NCBI RefSeq assembly: GCF_033958435.1
Contig: NC_134137.1
Location: 225,287,501 to 225,351,500, forward strand
Direction of reading: 5' to 3'
DNA length: 64,000 bases
Origin: Carettochelys insculpta
Taxonomy: Eukaryota; Chordata; Testudines; Carettochelyidae
Positions 35,000 to 45,982 of this stretch are shown here, in pieces; positions within the stretch are counted from its first letter, which is position 1, and each line of letters begins with the position of its first letter. The position numbers were made by a program, and so were the translations under genes. The notes beneath the pieces are model-generated. The model saw nothing but the letters and a program-made list of their open reading frames with translations, ran no database searches and was not told the origin of the DNA.

Positions 35000-35115
35000 G
35001 TTACTTAATCCTTACTACCTAAGTAGTAGTATCATCCTCATGTCACAGAGGGAAAACTGAGAGGATAAATTAAATGACTTGACTAAGGTCAGCCAGCAAG
35101 CATGGTTAAATCACA
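35000..35115 (+). repeat. MIR-like ancient SINE
   Basis: Contains 'CATCCTCATGTCACAGAGGG', 'AAAACTGAGAGGATAAATTA' and 'AATGACTTGACTAAGGTCAG', close to the MIR core order (cccatt-ttacagat-gaggaaactgag, then ttaagtgacttg, then aaggtcac). Confidence 0.55.
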
Positions 35116-36109
35116 ATGTGAGTCTGCATCTTCTTAGTTGGAGTCCAAGGGTAAGATCCTAGTCACTAACTTCATCAAACATGGTTGCTGAGCTGCTTGA
35201 AACCACAGCTCATGCTAGATATGTAAGAAAAAAAAAACAACAGCCATCTCCACAACTGCTGTATAGACACTATTCTTTCTGTCTTACACTCCTTCCTTCC
35301 TTCTCTCCCTCCTCCTTTCCTAGGCACTAGGATAACTTACCATTAAGAAAGCAAACCCATCACATCTTGAAGAGACAAAGCAAGAGCGAGGCGGGGAGTG
35401 GTGAAGGAGGCTGAGACAATGTATTTTTAGTCATTTCAATAAATTATGGAGACGTGAAGCTGATAATTTATTGAAGAAGGGAATCGGGGATTCTATGTAA
35501 ATGTTTTCAGATGAATAATTAATGTGGCTTTCTAACATCAGGGGGTCTTTAATTAAAGCCTCTGTTAAACAAGGCAAGGCATCCGACAAGCCCAGCCTGC
35601 AGCCGCTAATTGCATCTTTCCCATGTACAGCAGCAATTCAGAGATGAAGCATCCTTAGAGGAGGACAGATCCCTCCTGGAGTGAGTGAGGTGATACTTTT
35701 TCTGCTAGCCCAGTGGCCCTGGGGCTGATCTGTTGGAGATCACATTCTAAATTAGGGTTGCCATATAGGCCATCTGCCAGATGCTGGGCAGAAGCTACAG
35801 GTACAGGACTTCTAAGCAACAAAGAAAGCAGAATGTACCCTTAAAAGGCAAGGGATGTTAGCGGCCTTCCCTGCCTGCCTGTCCACATTTATCCTCCAAC
35901 CCCCTTTGTCTGCCTGAGTCCCTCACACTTCTTGTCTGCTTACCCCCCATGGGCCCAGCATACTTTGTGGCTGCCTACCCTGAGGTAGCTCCTGGTAGGT
36001 GTGGAGGGTAAGGATAAGGGAGCATTCCAAGCATAGGGTAGGAACATAGGTCAGGATTTGTCCTACCATCCAGCTGCTGAAAACCCTTTCTTTCCCCAGC
36101 ACAGCTCAC
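35116..36109. other. Unannotated non-coding DNA
   Basis: Includes a short pyrimidine-rich run (35287-35325). A possible GGGTTGCCAT-ended fragment begins near 35757. No exon recognised. Confidence 0.4.
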
Positions 36110-36112
36110 CTT

Positions 36113-36443
36113 GGCTACATCTACACTGAAACAAAACTTTGAAATGGCCATGCAAATGGCCATTTTGAAGATTACAAATAAGGCACTGAAATGTATATTC
36201 AGCACCTCATTAGCATGCCGCCAGCCGTGATAGGAATAAGGGGATTTCAACTTTGGCGGCGTCCTTTTGAAAAGGACCCTGTCTACACAAGCCGTGTGGC
36301 AGTGAAACGTGGCAATTTCGAAGAGCCATGGCTAGTGGCATGCTAATGAGGTGCTGAATATGCATTTCAGCACCTCTTTAGTAATCTTCAAAATGGCCAT
36401 TTGTATGGCCATTTTTAAGTTTTGTTTCAGTGTAGACATGGCC
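36113..36443. mobile_element. 331-bp Harbinger-like MITE, TSD CTT
   Basis: The ends read GGCTACATCTACACTGAAAC and, inverted, GGCCATGTCTACACTGAAAC, flanked by CTT (36110-36112, 36444-36446). The arms mirror each other over about 110 bp ('AAATGGCCATGCAAATGGCC', 'CAGCACCTCATTAGCATGCC'). It is a smaller relative of 3453-4030. Confidence 0.85.
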
Positions 36444-36446
36444 CTT

Positions 36447-38219
36447 GTGGCCCCTCACTGAGATTAAAGACCTCTTAAATTCCTTCAGACAACTTCGTTC
36501 TTCCAATAAGGCTCATCTTCCCATTATTATTTCAATTCAAATACCAGCAACCAATAGTGAGTTAATGGGAGAGACCCCAGCAAAGACAACAAACACCAAT
36601 ATCACAAAGCCCCTACCCATCCTCCCACCCCGTTGTTTCTGTAAGTAACTGTCCCTTCAAAACTTTCATGCCATCTGACATGCCTTTGGGTCCATGGCAG
36701 TCTCATGAAGGGAAACATGAAAGCCTCTTTGGACTTTGAGAACAAGAATAGAAAATATATGGAATGGCAGCAGTCGCTCCATAGTTCAGGTTACCGCGGA
36801 GTTTGCAGTATAAACCCAGTTATGACTCCTCCTCTTAAAATCCACAGTGAAAGTCCGACAGACCTCAGCATCGATAATTTAAGTCTGAGGCTAAGGTTGA
36901 ATTTTTTTTTCTGGCAAATGTGAACTGAATTTGCCCTAAGGCTCCCCATTAGTTACCATCTTGCAGGAGAAAGAACTTATAAAATTTTCTAATTTCCCCT
37001 CCTCCCCACAGAAGTAATTAGAAACAAACAAACCAGGAAAAAAAAGAAGACAGATGAAATCTACTTTTACAGACCAAGTCTAGCCAAAATTTAGTCCCCA
37101 GAACCAACATTTACTTAATCAATTTGAAAGCACAAATGTTAAGATTATCTTCAGGAATGTTGCTAGGGAACATTGGCGCTGGTTAGCTATCACGAGATTG
37201 ATAGAATCCCCACTCACAAGTACAGACTGGGTATTGCAGGACTAAGGCAGAAGGGAGTCAAGGAACAACGATCCACATGTGTCACCCAATACTGTGCCAG
37301 AATAAAGACCTGTTTGTGGGCCAAGGGGATGCTCAGGAGTTGCTCATGGATGCAGGAGAGGGCAAGAGGAAGGATTAGGGCTTCCCAACCACCTCCATCC
37401 AATGTTAATGGAATTCTTAAAAAAAAATCCCAATGCCATGAGCTGGAGGAGTTTCTTTGGCTCCAGAAGCCATATTTGGAGACAGCCATTTTTGATACTC
37501 TACATGCAGAACAGGGTAAGCAGGAGGCTGGCACTGCTCAAAGGTCAGATCTTGGGTAGACTGGGGACTTCTTCTGCGCATTCCTACACTCCAAAGTGTG
37601 CGGTGGTTTTGCCCAGTTTAGGTCTGAATTTCCTGGCATTCTTTCTAGCATATATTTGCTACCTTTTATTTGTTCACACAAATGTTCTTGAGAGAAATTA
37701 TTTCTTCTTGCAAACTTAGCAAAGATTTTTTGATGGCAATAATTCCCTATAAAAACTATCAGGAGAATATATTGTCAGACCTAAGACTGCAGGTCTGAGC
37801 TTCTGCTGCTCTCTTGTGGAAAGAGCTGGAATGAAGACTGCAGATGGATTTCTTTTTTCCCTGTCAGACAGAAGAGTTGGGTTCCTTCTTACACTCAGGC
37901 CCTGTCTGCCCCAATAAATTAACAGTTCACCATTGCATGAAAACTTACAGTTCAGTGCAACCCTCCACCCCAGCCTCCTGACAATACTGCTTTAATCATG
38001 CTCATATTGTGTTACAGCCTTTCAAAAGCCCAAGGGTGGTGTACACAAGAGAACTACTGTTCAGAACCAGATCTCACCTGTGGTAACATCTCCAACCTAA
38101 ATCTTTCTTCCCCTACTCCCTGGCTTCAGTATGTTCAGCTGTATTCTCTTCCTCCTTAAATCATTCCCATCTCTAACCCTAAGGAACTCTCTTTCTCCCT
38201 TCAGGAGCTCAGCATTGCT
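36447..38219. other. Unannotated non-coding DNA (1.8 kb)
   Basis: No exon, RNA gene or repeat end was recognised. Frames of 105-128 codons at 37173-37719 overlap on both strands and have no domain. Confidence 0.4.
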
Positions 38220-38400
38220 ATCTGACTATAGTACTTATACTGCAGCAGCACATTAGTATCTGAGCACCTCAGAGTGTGTAAGCTCCCAACATCTCTGTGA
38301 CGCTAGACCGTGCTATTCTCCCCATTGTACAGATGGGGGAACTAAGGCACAGAGAAATTAAGACCCAGATCCACAACAGCATTTAGACAATTAATTCCCA
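38220..38400 (+). repeat. MIR-like ancient SINE
   Basis: Contains 'TTCTCCCCATTGTACAGATG', 'GGGGAACTAAGGCACAGAGA' and 'AATTAAGACCCAGATCCACA', which follows the MIR core closely. Confidence 0.6.
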
Positions 38401-38939
38401 TTAGCTCAGTGGGAGCTAAGTGAACAGATGATAGTTTCTTGCAACCTGAGGGAAGTGTTTTGTGGGGGTAACATACTACAAAAGGTATGGTAGAATATGT
38501 TATCAGATCCAGTCCTCTGGTTAGGAGTCCCATGGTACAGAGGGACTTAAAGACCTTTGAGAATCTGATCACTAATTTATACAAGAAGTCTGGGATACAG
38601 CAGGGATTTGAAAATAGCTCTCACAAGTCTTGGGCTAGTACCCTAACCATTGGGCCATCCTTCCTCTGACTTTTTCCCTCACTTTTTCGAGATACTTCAA
38701 AGTCGCTCATTTTTCATCCAGTGTTTGGGAAGGGATGGGATCAAGGCTGGATGGGGCTTCTACTTCCATGGGGTCAGGATGTTTTCTGGTGGACTCAAAG
38801 ACTGGCTCAAAGACTGGGAGTAAGTGATTTCATGTCTTTTTTAAAGATCAACGTTGTGAATGTTAAGTTTTGTAAAGGGTGTCTGGAGTTTGCAATGGGA
38901 ACATCTGGTATTTGTGTTGTGTATGCCTCATTACACCAC

Positions 38940-39390
38940 CAAATTCATCACCATCATCAATAAGCGTGGGCTCAGCACCTGTTGGTGCCTGATGCCTCTC
39001 TCACTATTTCCTTCCATCTTTCTCTATCCAGTGCAGAGTGGCTTAGTTTCTGTAGACTAGCTCCGCACCAATCTGCTACATCATCTATCCATTCTCAGTG
39101 GGGTCTGCCTCTCCTATTCGAACCATCCATTATGCCGAACTCCAGGGTCTTGATTTTTCGTTCGTCGTTCATTCTGCAAATATGTCCAAATATTTGTAGC
39201 TTCCATTTTATAACCTTCTGCAGCAGGTTCTCTTTCGGCTGTATCTTCTTACATAATTCCTTATTGGTGACCTTCTGCATCCATCCTATTCTCAGAATCT
39301 TTCTATAACAACTCCTTTCAAATGCCAATAATCTTCTTTTTGAATCTTTCGTTATCACCCATGTCTCACATCCGTACAACATGCAACTGC
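38940..39390 (-). pseudogene. Non-LTR retrotransposon ORF C-terminus (RTE/R4-Dong type)
   Basis: The minus strand from 39382 gives 'MLYGCETWVITKDSKRRLLA', then 'FERSCYRKILRIGWMQKVTN', 'KWKLQIFGHICRMND' and 'RRGRPH', then one stop, then 'EWIDDVADWCGASLQKLSHS' and 'RERWKEIVREAS'. The LLYG-x-ETW block, the FGH-[IV]-x-R block and the GRPR-x-x-W-x-DD block are the usual C-terminus of these non-LTR elements. A GATGATGG-type short tail follows at about 38950, as in elements that end in microsatellite-like tails. The 5' part with RT is missing. The clade within non-LTR elements is uncertain. Confidence 0.7.
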
Positions 39391-40533
39391 AACCACCAAA
39401 TTAGGGATATTCAAAGAAAACAAATTGTGAAAATGTTTTGTTCAAACTCTTCACTAAATACTTTCCAACGAACACTTTGAGAGCAACGAGGAAGCAACTA
39501 CATTGCTAACCATCATGATCATAATAAATAAATCAACCAACTCTTCGCAATAACAACTGTGTGATCACACAAGGCAAATGCTAGAAGTGACTTAGTATAC
39601 AGACAGAGCAAAAGCAGCAGCAGATCTATGATGCAGCTGTTAAAGAAGTGTTCCCTGGAGACAGAGCCTGGCTCTATACTGGTTATCTGATTTCTCTGAC
39701 AATCTATTTAAGTTTCAACTTAAGAGTGGGAAGTATGGTCATAGCCACACTGTGCCTCCATGGGGACACAATAAAGGAGAATGTTGCTGATCTGCAGCTG
39801 GTGTTTTCTTATCTATTTCAAAGTGCTCAAGTTCCAGACCTAACATATGGTGTGATATAAATAATAATACAATAATACAGATTTGCTTTCTGAATGCCTG
39901 GGTGGAAAAGCCAAAAGATTTATGTAACATGACCATCGTATTTAAGACATTATTTTACTTAGAATTTTAATGCATTTAAAGCACATCTTCTGGGTTTTGT
40001 AATATGTTCATTTGAAAGACTGAGCAGATCAGTGATGTATATTTAATGGAGTAATTCATCGTGCTTCCTTGTACAAAATCCTTGCTTCCCAGACACAGCA
40101 GCCAGATCTCTTCAGGAGGCATAATGCTGAAAATGGAGAGGTCTGTTATTTACCAATGAAGTTGAGTTGAAGAGACATGCTAGAAATGTCACATGGATCT
40201 CGGGATTCACCAGAGGCAAGGCTCTTCTTGAGGCCTGCAGGTGGCAAAGGTCTGCTCAGGATTACATAACAATGGGTGAAGAGTGAAAGTGGACCTGACG
40301 AAGTCATACTGTGGAGTAAACAGTGTTGGTATGCACCATCCACAATTGTCCAATCCACCCATAAATTCAGAGTATCTGCATGTTTCAATTAAAATGGGAA
40401 TGGTGGTAACTGCCATAGATACTACCCCATGCCATGTGACACAGATATTATGAGCTGCACCTTTCTTACAAAAATTGTCTTCTTAAAAATAGTTAACAGA
40501 GAGACCATCCACAAGTACAAAACCCTGCAGCAG
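39391..40533. other. Unannotated non-coding DNA
   Basis: No exon or repeat end was recognised. Confidence 0.4.
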
Positions 40534-40905
40534 TGAGGGTATGTCTATACTTAGGAACAAAGTTGAATTTGTTTAAGTCAATTTTTTAACACTAGATTTT
40601 ATAACGTTGAGGTTGAGTCTCCTGGCCAGCTTTGAAAGTTGAGTTAGTGTGTCCCCACATGGTTGCCCAAGTCTGACTGTGGAAGCCATGCATTCTGGGC
40701 ACCTATCCCACAGTTCCTGCAACCCACTGCACTTTGGGATTTTGTGTCGGTGTCTTGTGAGGAAAAGAGTCACCACAAGTGGTTCCATTTTCTGATGTCA
40801 TCATCCCAGAATGCATTTTCCTCACTTCTCCCTTCCCAGGTGCAAAAAAACTGCATTTTCATGCAGTTTTCATATAGTCTGACAGCCGACATTACAGGCA
40901 CTAAC

Positions 40906-42132
40906 ATGGAGCCTGATACTCTTCTAAGTTTGATGCAGTGTTTTGCGCTCAATTCCCACACTGCAATGCAGTATCTTCTGAACACAATTACCATGCAGTA
41001 TGAGCTCATTGCTTCTGGGGCCACTGACAGATGTGAAGATCTGGAGAGAAGAACTGTGGAGTTTAAGGCAGTACTGGAGTCACTGTACAGCATGAAGCGC
41101 AGGTTCTGGAGCCATGAAACCAGCACAGAGTGGTGGGGTCACATCATTTTGCAATCATGGCACAATCAGCAGTGGCTACGAAACTTGCATGCATAAGGCA
41201 ACTTTCAAGGAACTTTGCGAACTGCTGTTTCCTGTCCTAAAAAGCAGTGATACCAGAATGAGACCTGCTTTGACAGTGGAGAAATGCGTCGCAATTGTTC
41301 TTTGGAAGTTTGCAATACCAGATAACTACCAGTCAGTGGGAAATCAATTTGGAGTGGGCAAATCTACGGGGGAAGGATGCTGTCATCCATATTGCCAAGG
41401 CAATCAACAGGCTTTTCCTGAAGAAGATGGTGACTCTGGCGAATGGACATGAGACAGTGGACAGATTTGGTGTTATGGGGTTCCCCATAGATGGAACGCA
41501 CTTCCCCATCCTGGTGCCAGAAAACCAGGCCTCAGAGTTAATTAACCGCAAGTAGTGCTTCTCTATGGTGTTGCAGGTGTTCGTGGATCACAAAGGTTGG
41601 TTCACTGACATCAGTGTGGGGTTGCCAGGAAGGATGCAAGATGCACGAAACTGTAGCAACTCTGGTCTATTTGCAAGGCTCCAGAGTGGAACTTTCTTCC
41701 CAGAACCAGAAAACTGAGTGTGTGAAAATTCCCATAGTGATTCTGGGTGACCCTGCTTACCCCTTGTTCCCTTGGCTCATGTAGCCCTACACAGGTGCCC
41801 TGGACTCTGGCAAAGAGATCTTTAACTGTAGGCTGAGCAGGTGCAGAATTGCGGTAGAATGTGCTTTTGGCCATTTGAAAGCCTGGTTCAGGTGCCTTCT
41901 GACCCACTTAGACCTCAATGAAGAAAACACTATCCTTGTCGTTGGAGCCTGCTGTATTCTTCATAACATTTCCGAGGAGCAGGGGGAAAGTTTCATGCCC
42001 AGAGGGAGGAGGAGGTTGAGGCAGAGATCCTGGCAAGAAATTATCAGCAACTCTTCTACTGCTGAGGTTTACCTTCAACATTATGGTAAGCTATCCTTTA
42101 TTCATGGGAAAAAAATTATTAAAGCAACATGA
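40906..42132 (+). pseudogene. PIF/Harbinger transposase (DDE_Tnp_4), broken
   Basis: ATG at 40906 opens 'MEPDTLLSLMQC'. Downstream come 'TEWWGHIILQSWHNQQWLRN' (41131-41190), then after a frameshift 'ATFKELCELLFPVLKS', 'PALTVEKCVAIVLWKFA', 'NYQSVGNQFGVGKST', 'MGFPIDGTHFPILVPE' (first catalytic Asp), a stop at 41553, 'GLPGRMQDARNCSNSGLF' (second Asp), further stops, then 'RCRIAVECAFGHLKAWFRCL' (catalytic Glu) and 'GACCILHNISEEQGE'. Motif order is that of HARBI1-like nucleases. The family normally cuts and reinserts its element with the help of a Myb-like partner. At least two frameshifts and three in-frame stops make this a pseudogene, though the catalytic D-D-E residues can all still be read. 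Confidence 0.85.
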
Positions 42133-42849
42133 AAGGTTGTTGGGGGTGCTGCACATCTCTGGGATGCTGGCCCATGTGGGAGTGGGTGGGTGCACTGTGG
42201 CATTCTTAAAGCCCGTCACCCTGGGAGGGAATAGGGCAGTGCCTGGATTTTAAAGCAGTATTCCCAGGATTTAAAAATTTCTAAAAAGTCACTGCAGGCA
42301 TGCATGTGATCCAGGGCAGGGTCCAATCACCTGCTGGCTCGGGAGATGGGGGGCACTTCCTGGAGAGCATGCTGCTTAAAGCAGTGCCTTGATTTTAAAG
42401 CAGATGCTCCAGGAGATCCATGGGTTTTGCTCTGCAGTGGGTAGGTCACAGGGGAAAAAAACCATCAGTGACTCACAAAAATTCCCAAGCACTCTAGGTG
42501 GCCAAATGAGACATCAGCCTCCACACAATAAGGAAAATCAACAAGGAAAGATTGCTCATTCTGTCCAGGTACCACACTGGAAAATTTGCAAGATGCCCAA
42601 AGGGGCCATGCTTCCAGACCACTTACTGGTGGCTTGACATGGTAAGGTGTCGTACCATGGAAGCAGGAACTAGTAGGGTCTCCCCAAAAATCTCATGAGG
42701 AGAATCCAAAAGTGTCTGCCTTCAGCTTTTTGTCCAAACAGGACCTGCACTCCATAACCAGGCATATTAACAAGCTCTTCCAAGGGAAAGGGCGTAGACC
42801 CTTCCTCACCGTGATTGCGACATACTGTTATCAGTAAGAAAAAAGCACA

Positions 42850-43431
42850 CTTACCGGAAGTGCCCTCTCCAGGATCCAGGTTTACCTCCAAAGCCACCTC
42901 CTGAGTTAAGGGGACGGGATCGACAGGCTCCAGCTTGACAAATAGCTCCTGGCTTTTAGATGCTGGTTTAGAGCTGGAATGGACCCCACTGTTATCCACC
43001 CCTTACAGATAAGGACACTGTTCATCATCCTCCCCAAGAACATAGGACTCAATACATCTTCTGGGAGAAGAGATTTTCTCTCTTCCCAGGATAGTGTGAA
43101 GCTCATCATAGTAGCGGGATTTCTGGGGAGATGCCCCAGATCAACCATTGGCTGTCTTGCATATTTGGTAGCTCTGCCTCAGCTCCTTGATCTTAATGCA
43201 GCACTGCTGAGTATCCCTGCTGTAACCTTTCCTGGTCATGCCTTGGGATATTTTAACATAACTATCAACATTCTTTTTGCAGGCTTTGACATGCTGGAAA
43301 ATAGCTTCTTCCCCGCAAACTGAAATGAGATCCAAGGTCTCCTGATGGCCATTTGCTGGGTCCCTTCTGCGATCTTGGGAACTCACGGTTGCTAGGCATG
43401 CTGCAGAGATGTGGTGCACATGTCTTCTCAC
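42850..43431 (-). pseudogene. Myb/SANT-like DNA-binding protein of Harbinger, broken
   Basis: From 43431 on the minus strand the frame gives 'QETLDLISVCGEEAIFQHVK', then 'NVDSYVKISQGMTRKGYSRD' and 'CCIKIKELRQSYQICKTANG', the trihelix/Myb-SANT layout (Myb_DNA-bind_4) of the second Harbinger protein, which binds the element ends and carries transposase into the nucleus. A stop follows at 43141. A later piece in another frame reads 'SQELFVKLEPVDPVPLTQEV' and 'LDPGEGTSG', after which the minus strand has GGTAAGTGTG near 42855, a good candidate splice donor. One aromatic of the first helix appears changed (usual W-G-E, here C-G-E). Confidence 0.75.
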
Positions 43432-43809
43432 AATGCTGGCCAGAAAGGAAAGGAAATCTAATCAAAATTCCTGGGCTGATAACTGCCACTTCCTCCCACC
43501 TACTTCCAGCTCATGTAGCAGCGGAGAGATGACTGGAGTGATGACTGGAAAGGATACCCTGAAGGGCACTGTGGGACAGTTCAAAGGCTAATAAAATTTA
43601 TTTTAATAATGTTGCTGTTTTCACTTGTATAATTCGACTTTACAAATTTGACTTTTCGAGTTACTTCGGGGGGAAGTCAGCAGTACAGAAGTCGGCATTA
43701 GAGACGCTTGAAATCAACCTGTTGTGTGCTGGGATGGATACACATAGTTTACAAATTTGACCATAAACCCTTTAATTCATCTTAATCTCCTAGTGTAGAC
43801 CAGGCCTGA

Positions 43810-44304
43810 ATCTCAGGGCGTGGGTTGACAGACTTGGACTTGCAGAGCTCAAGATATGGTGCTATAAATAGCTGTATAGGTCTTTCAGCTCAGACTGGAG
43901 CTCAGGCTGTGAAAGCCACACTATTCCTCGGGTTTCAGAGCCTCAGTAGGAACATTCACACTGCTATTTTCAGTAGCATAGCACCAGCCTACTGAGCCTG
44001 AGCCTGTGGACCTAGGCTCTGAGTGTTGGTTGACACAAGAAAATTAGGTTGACCCAGCTAGGTTACTCAGAAGTCTGAAAAATTCACACTCTGAGAGATG
44101 TAGTCAAGCCAACTTAAAGGCCGAGTAAACAGCACTAGGTCCACAGAAGTCTCCATCAACCTAGCTAGGTGGATTTACTGTGGGGATAGAAGACCAGCTT
44201 GCACCACTGCAGTGCCTGCAGTAGAGCGTTGCAGATTTTTCTTGAGAGTTGGGAGAGTAGTTCTGGTTTCTATTTTATTTGATGTTATAGTGCAGACATA
44301 CCCT
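43810..44304. repeat. Fragments of one or two old MITEs beside the Harbinger copy
   Basis: 43810-44025 holds 'AGGTCTTTCAGCTCAGACTG', 'GGGTTTCAGAGCCTCAG' and 'ACTGCTATTTTCAGTAGCAT', which I recognise as the body of a chelonian repeat. 44029-44304 ends 'TTATAGTGCAGACATACCC', an end of GTCTGYAC type. Boundaries and target duplications are not clear. Confidence 0.4.
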
Positions 44305-44310
44305 ATATTA

Positions 44311-44381
44311 ACAAGCAGTCCTCTTGCACATTCAAGACTAACATATTCATTAGGTCATGAGCTATCATGGGTAAGACCCAC
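44311..44381 (+). repeat. SINE fragment interrupted by the gypsy element
   Basis: Reads 'AGCAGTCCTCTTGCACATTC', 'AAGACTAACATATTCATTAG', 'GTCATGAGCTATCATGGGTA' and 'AGACCCAC', the body of the same SINE as 33411, and stops exactly where the 5' LTR start (TGTAGTGAG) begins. Confidence 0.65.
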
Positions 44382-44464
44382 TGTAGTGAGTCAGTATGGC
44401 CTCCTGCTGACTCAGAGGCCCTGGTGGGCGGGTCCGGCGCCAGAATACCAGAGGCCCGCCCCGC
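44382..44464 (+). repeat. Truncated 5' LTR of the gypsy element
   Basis: Matches 45983-46086 from TGTAGTGAG through 'GCGCCAGAATACCAGAGGCC', 'CGCCCC', except for loss of a 21-bp stretch near 44417. The match then breaks and pol sequence follows, showing a deletion that removed the rest of the LTR, leader, gag and protease. Confidence 0.8.
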
Positions 44465-44467
44465 TTT

Positions 44468-45982
44468 ATGATAAACCCCTGCCCCCCGGACCCCGAACTA
44501 GGACCCCAGGTGCCTCACGGGGAGGAACCAGCACGACCGGCCCTTGGGGCAATGCTGACCAACGAGCAGAGGAAGCAGGCCCAGTGCCTCCTCCAGGCAT
44601 TCCAGGAGAACTTCACCGCCCTCCCCGGACACACCTCCCTGGTCTGCCATGTCATCTGTACGGAACCTGGGAAGGTGGTTCGCGACGCCACGCGGCCACT
44701 ACCCTTCCGGATGCGAGAAGTGGTAGAAGAGGAGGTACAGGCGATGCTGGCCCTGGGAGTCATAGAACCGTCCCAAAGTGAGTGGCGCAGCCCTGTGGTA
44801 CTCGTCCCGAAGCCCGATGGCGCTCGGAGATTTTGCATCGACTTCAGGCGGGTGAACGCGATCTCCAAATTCGATGCATATCTGAAGCCCCAGGTCGATG
44901 AACTGTTGGGACGTCTGGGGGCAGCACACTATTTCAGTACCCTTGATCTCAGCAAGGGGTACTGGCAGATCCCCTTGGCACCTTCTTCACGGGAGAAGAC
45001 GGCCTTTGCAACTCCATCAGGCCTATACCAGTTCACCCGAATGCCTTTTGGTCTCCACGGTGCCCCGGCAACCTTCCAGCAGCTGATGGACCGTCTACTT
45101 CAGCCCCACTGGGACTACGCCGCGGCCTACCTCGATGACATCGTCGTATATAGTCGCCACTGGGAAGAACACCTGGACTGGGTGGCAGCGGTCCTTAGGT
45201 CCCTGAGGGCAGCAGGCCTAACAATGAACCTGAAGAAGTGCTGCATTGGATGGCAGGAGATGACATACCTCGGGTACACTATAGGAGGGGGCCAGGTAAA
45301 GCCCCTCATAGACAAGGTGCAGACCCTAGCGGCCTGCCCTCCCCCCAGTACCAAGTGGCAGGTACGACGGTTCTTGGGACTGGCAGGGTACTATCAACGC
45401 TTCATCCCGGAGTTTGGTTCATTTGCCGCCCCCCCGACACAGCTTTTGACGAAAGCCCAGCCGCAAAGGGTAGTATGGACCGCAGCGACAGACAAGACAT
45501 TCCGGACACTGAAACAGTGCCTAATGCAGGAACCGGTTCTCTACAGCCCCGACTTCACCCGTCCATTCATTCTGCAGACCGATGCATCAGGGGTAGGCCT
45601 GGGGGCTGTCCTGTCCCAGGAGATCGGCGGCGAAGATCATCCGGTAGTCTATATCAGCCGGAAGCTGTTTCCGAGGGAACAGCGCTACGCTGTAATAGAA
45701 AAGGAGGCCCTGGCGGTGAAGTGGGCCTGCGACGCCCTTAGATATTACCTGTTGGGCGCCCCCTTCACCCTAGTTACGGACCATGCACCATTACAGTGGC
45801 TGTCCCGAATGAAGGATACCAACGCCCGTATTATGCGCTGGTATTTAGCATTACAACCATATGCCTTCGACGTACGTCATCGGGCAGGTAAAGACCATAT
45901 AAATGCTAACTTCGTTTCCCGCCTGGGGGAGATGGAGGAGTCTGCCCCCATGGCACGGGAGACGGACTTTGGGGGCGGGGAG
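44468..45982 (+). CDS. Ty3/gypsy reverse transcriptase-RNase H (retrotransposon pol fragment)
   Basis: Open frame of 505 codons before the LTR. It copies retrotransposon RNA into DNA. RT motifs in order: 'WRSPVVLVPKPDGARRFCID' (residues about 106-125), 'STLDLSKGYWQIPL' (catalytic Asp160), 'TRMPFGLHGAPATFQ' and the catalytic 'YLDD' at 221-224, then 'YLGYTIGGG', the 'RRFLGLAGYYQRFIP' thumb-connection block, and RNase H with 'QTDASGVGLGAVLS' (Asp372), 'EKEALAVKWACD' (Glu413) and 'VTDHAPLQWL' (Asp438), ending 'HRAGKDHINANFVSRL'. All catalytic residues are present. The ATG used is simply the first after the deletion junction and probably not the native start. No zinc-binding or DDE integrase domain follows RNase H. 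Confidence 0.85.
45971..45982 (+). promoter_or_regulatory. Polypurine tract before the 3' LTR
   Basis: GGGGGCGGGGAG directly precedes TGTAGTGAG, the repeat that marks the LTR start. In LTR elements this primes plus-strand DNA synthesis. Confidence 0.7.

Larger units (their letters stand above)
40537..43806 (+). mobile_element. Decayed autonomous PIF/Harbinger transposon, TSD TGA
   Basis: The ends are GGGTATGTCTATACTTAGG and, inverted, GGCCTGGTCTACACTAGG, flanked by TGA at 40534-40536 and 43807-43809. The 3.27-kb interior carries the two genes expected of this superfamily: a DDE transposase pseudogene (plus, 40906-42132) and a Myb/SANT-like pseudogene (minus, about 42850-43431), transcribed toward each other. 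Both are broken, so the copy cannot now mobilise itself. Its ends resemble those of the short MITEs elsewhere in the window, which supports placing them in the same superfamily. Confidence 0.85.

Noticed and set aside
45238..45741. 167-codon frame inside gypsy pol
   Set aside because: Alternate-frame shadow of the RT-RNase H gene.
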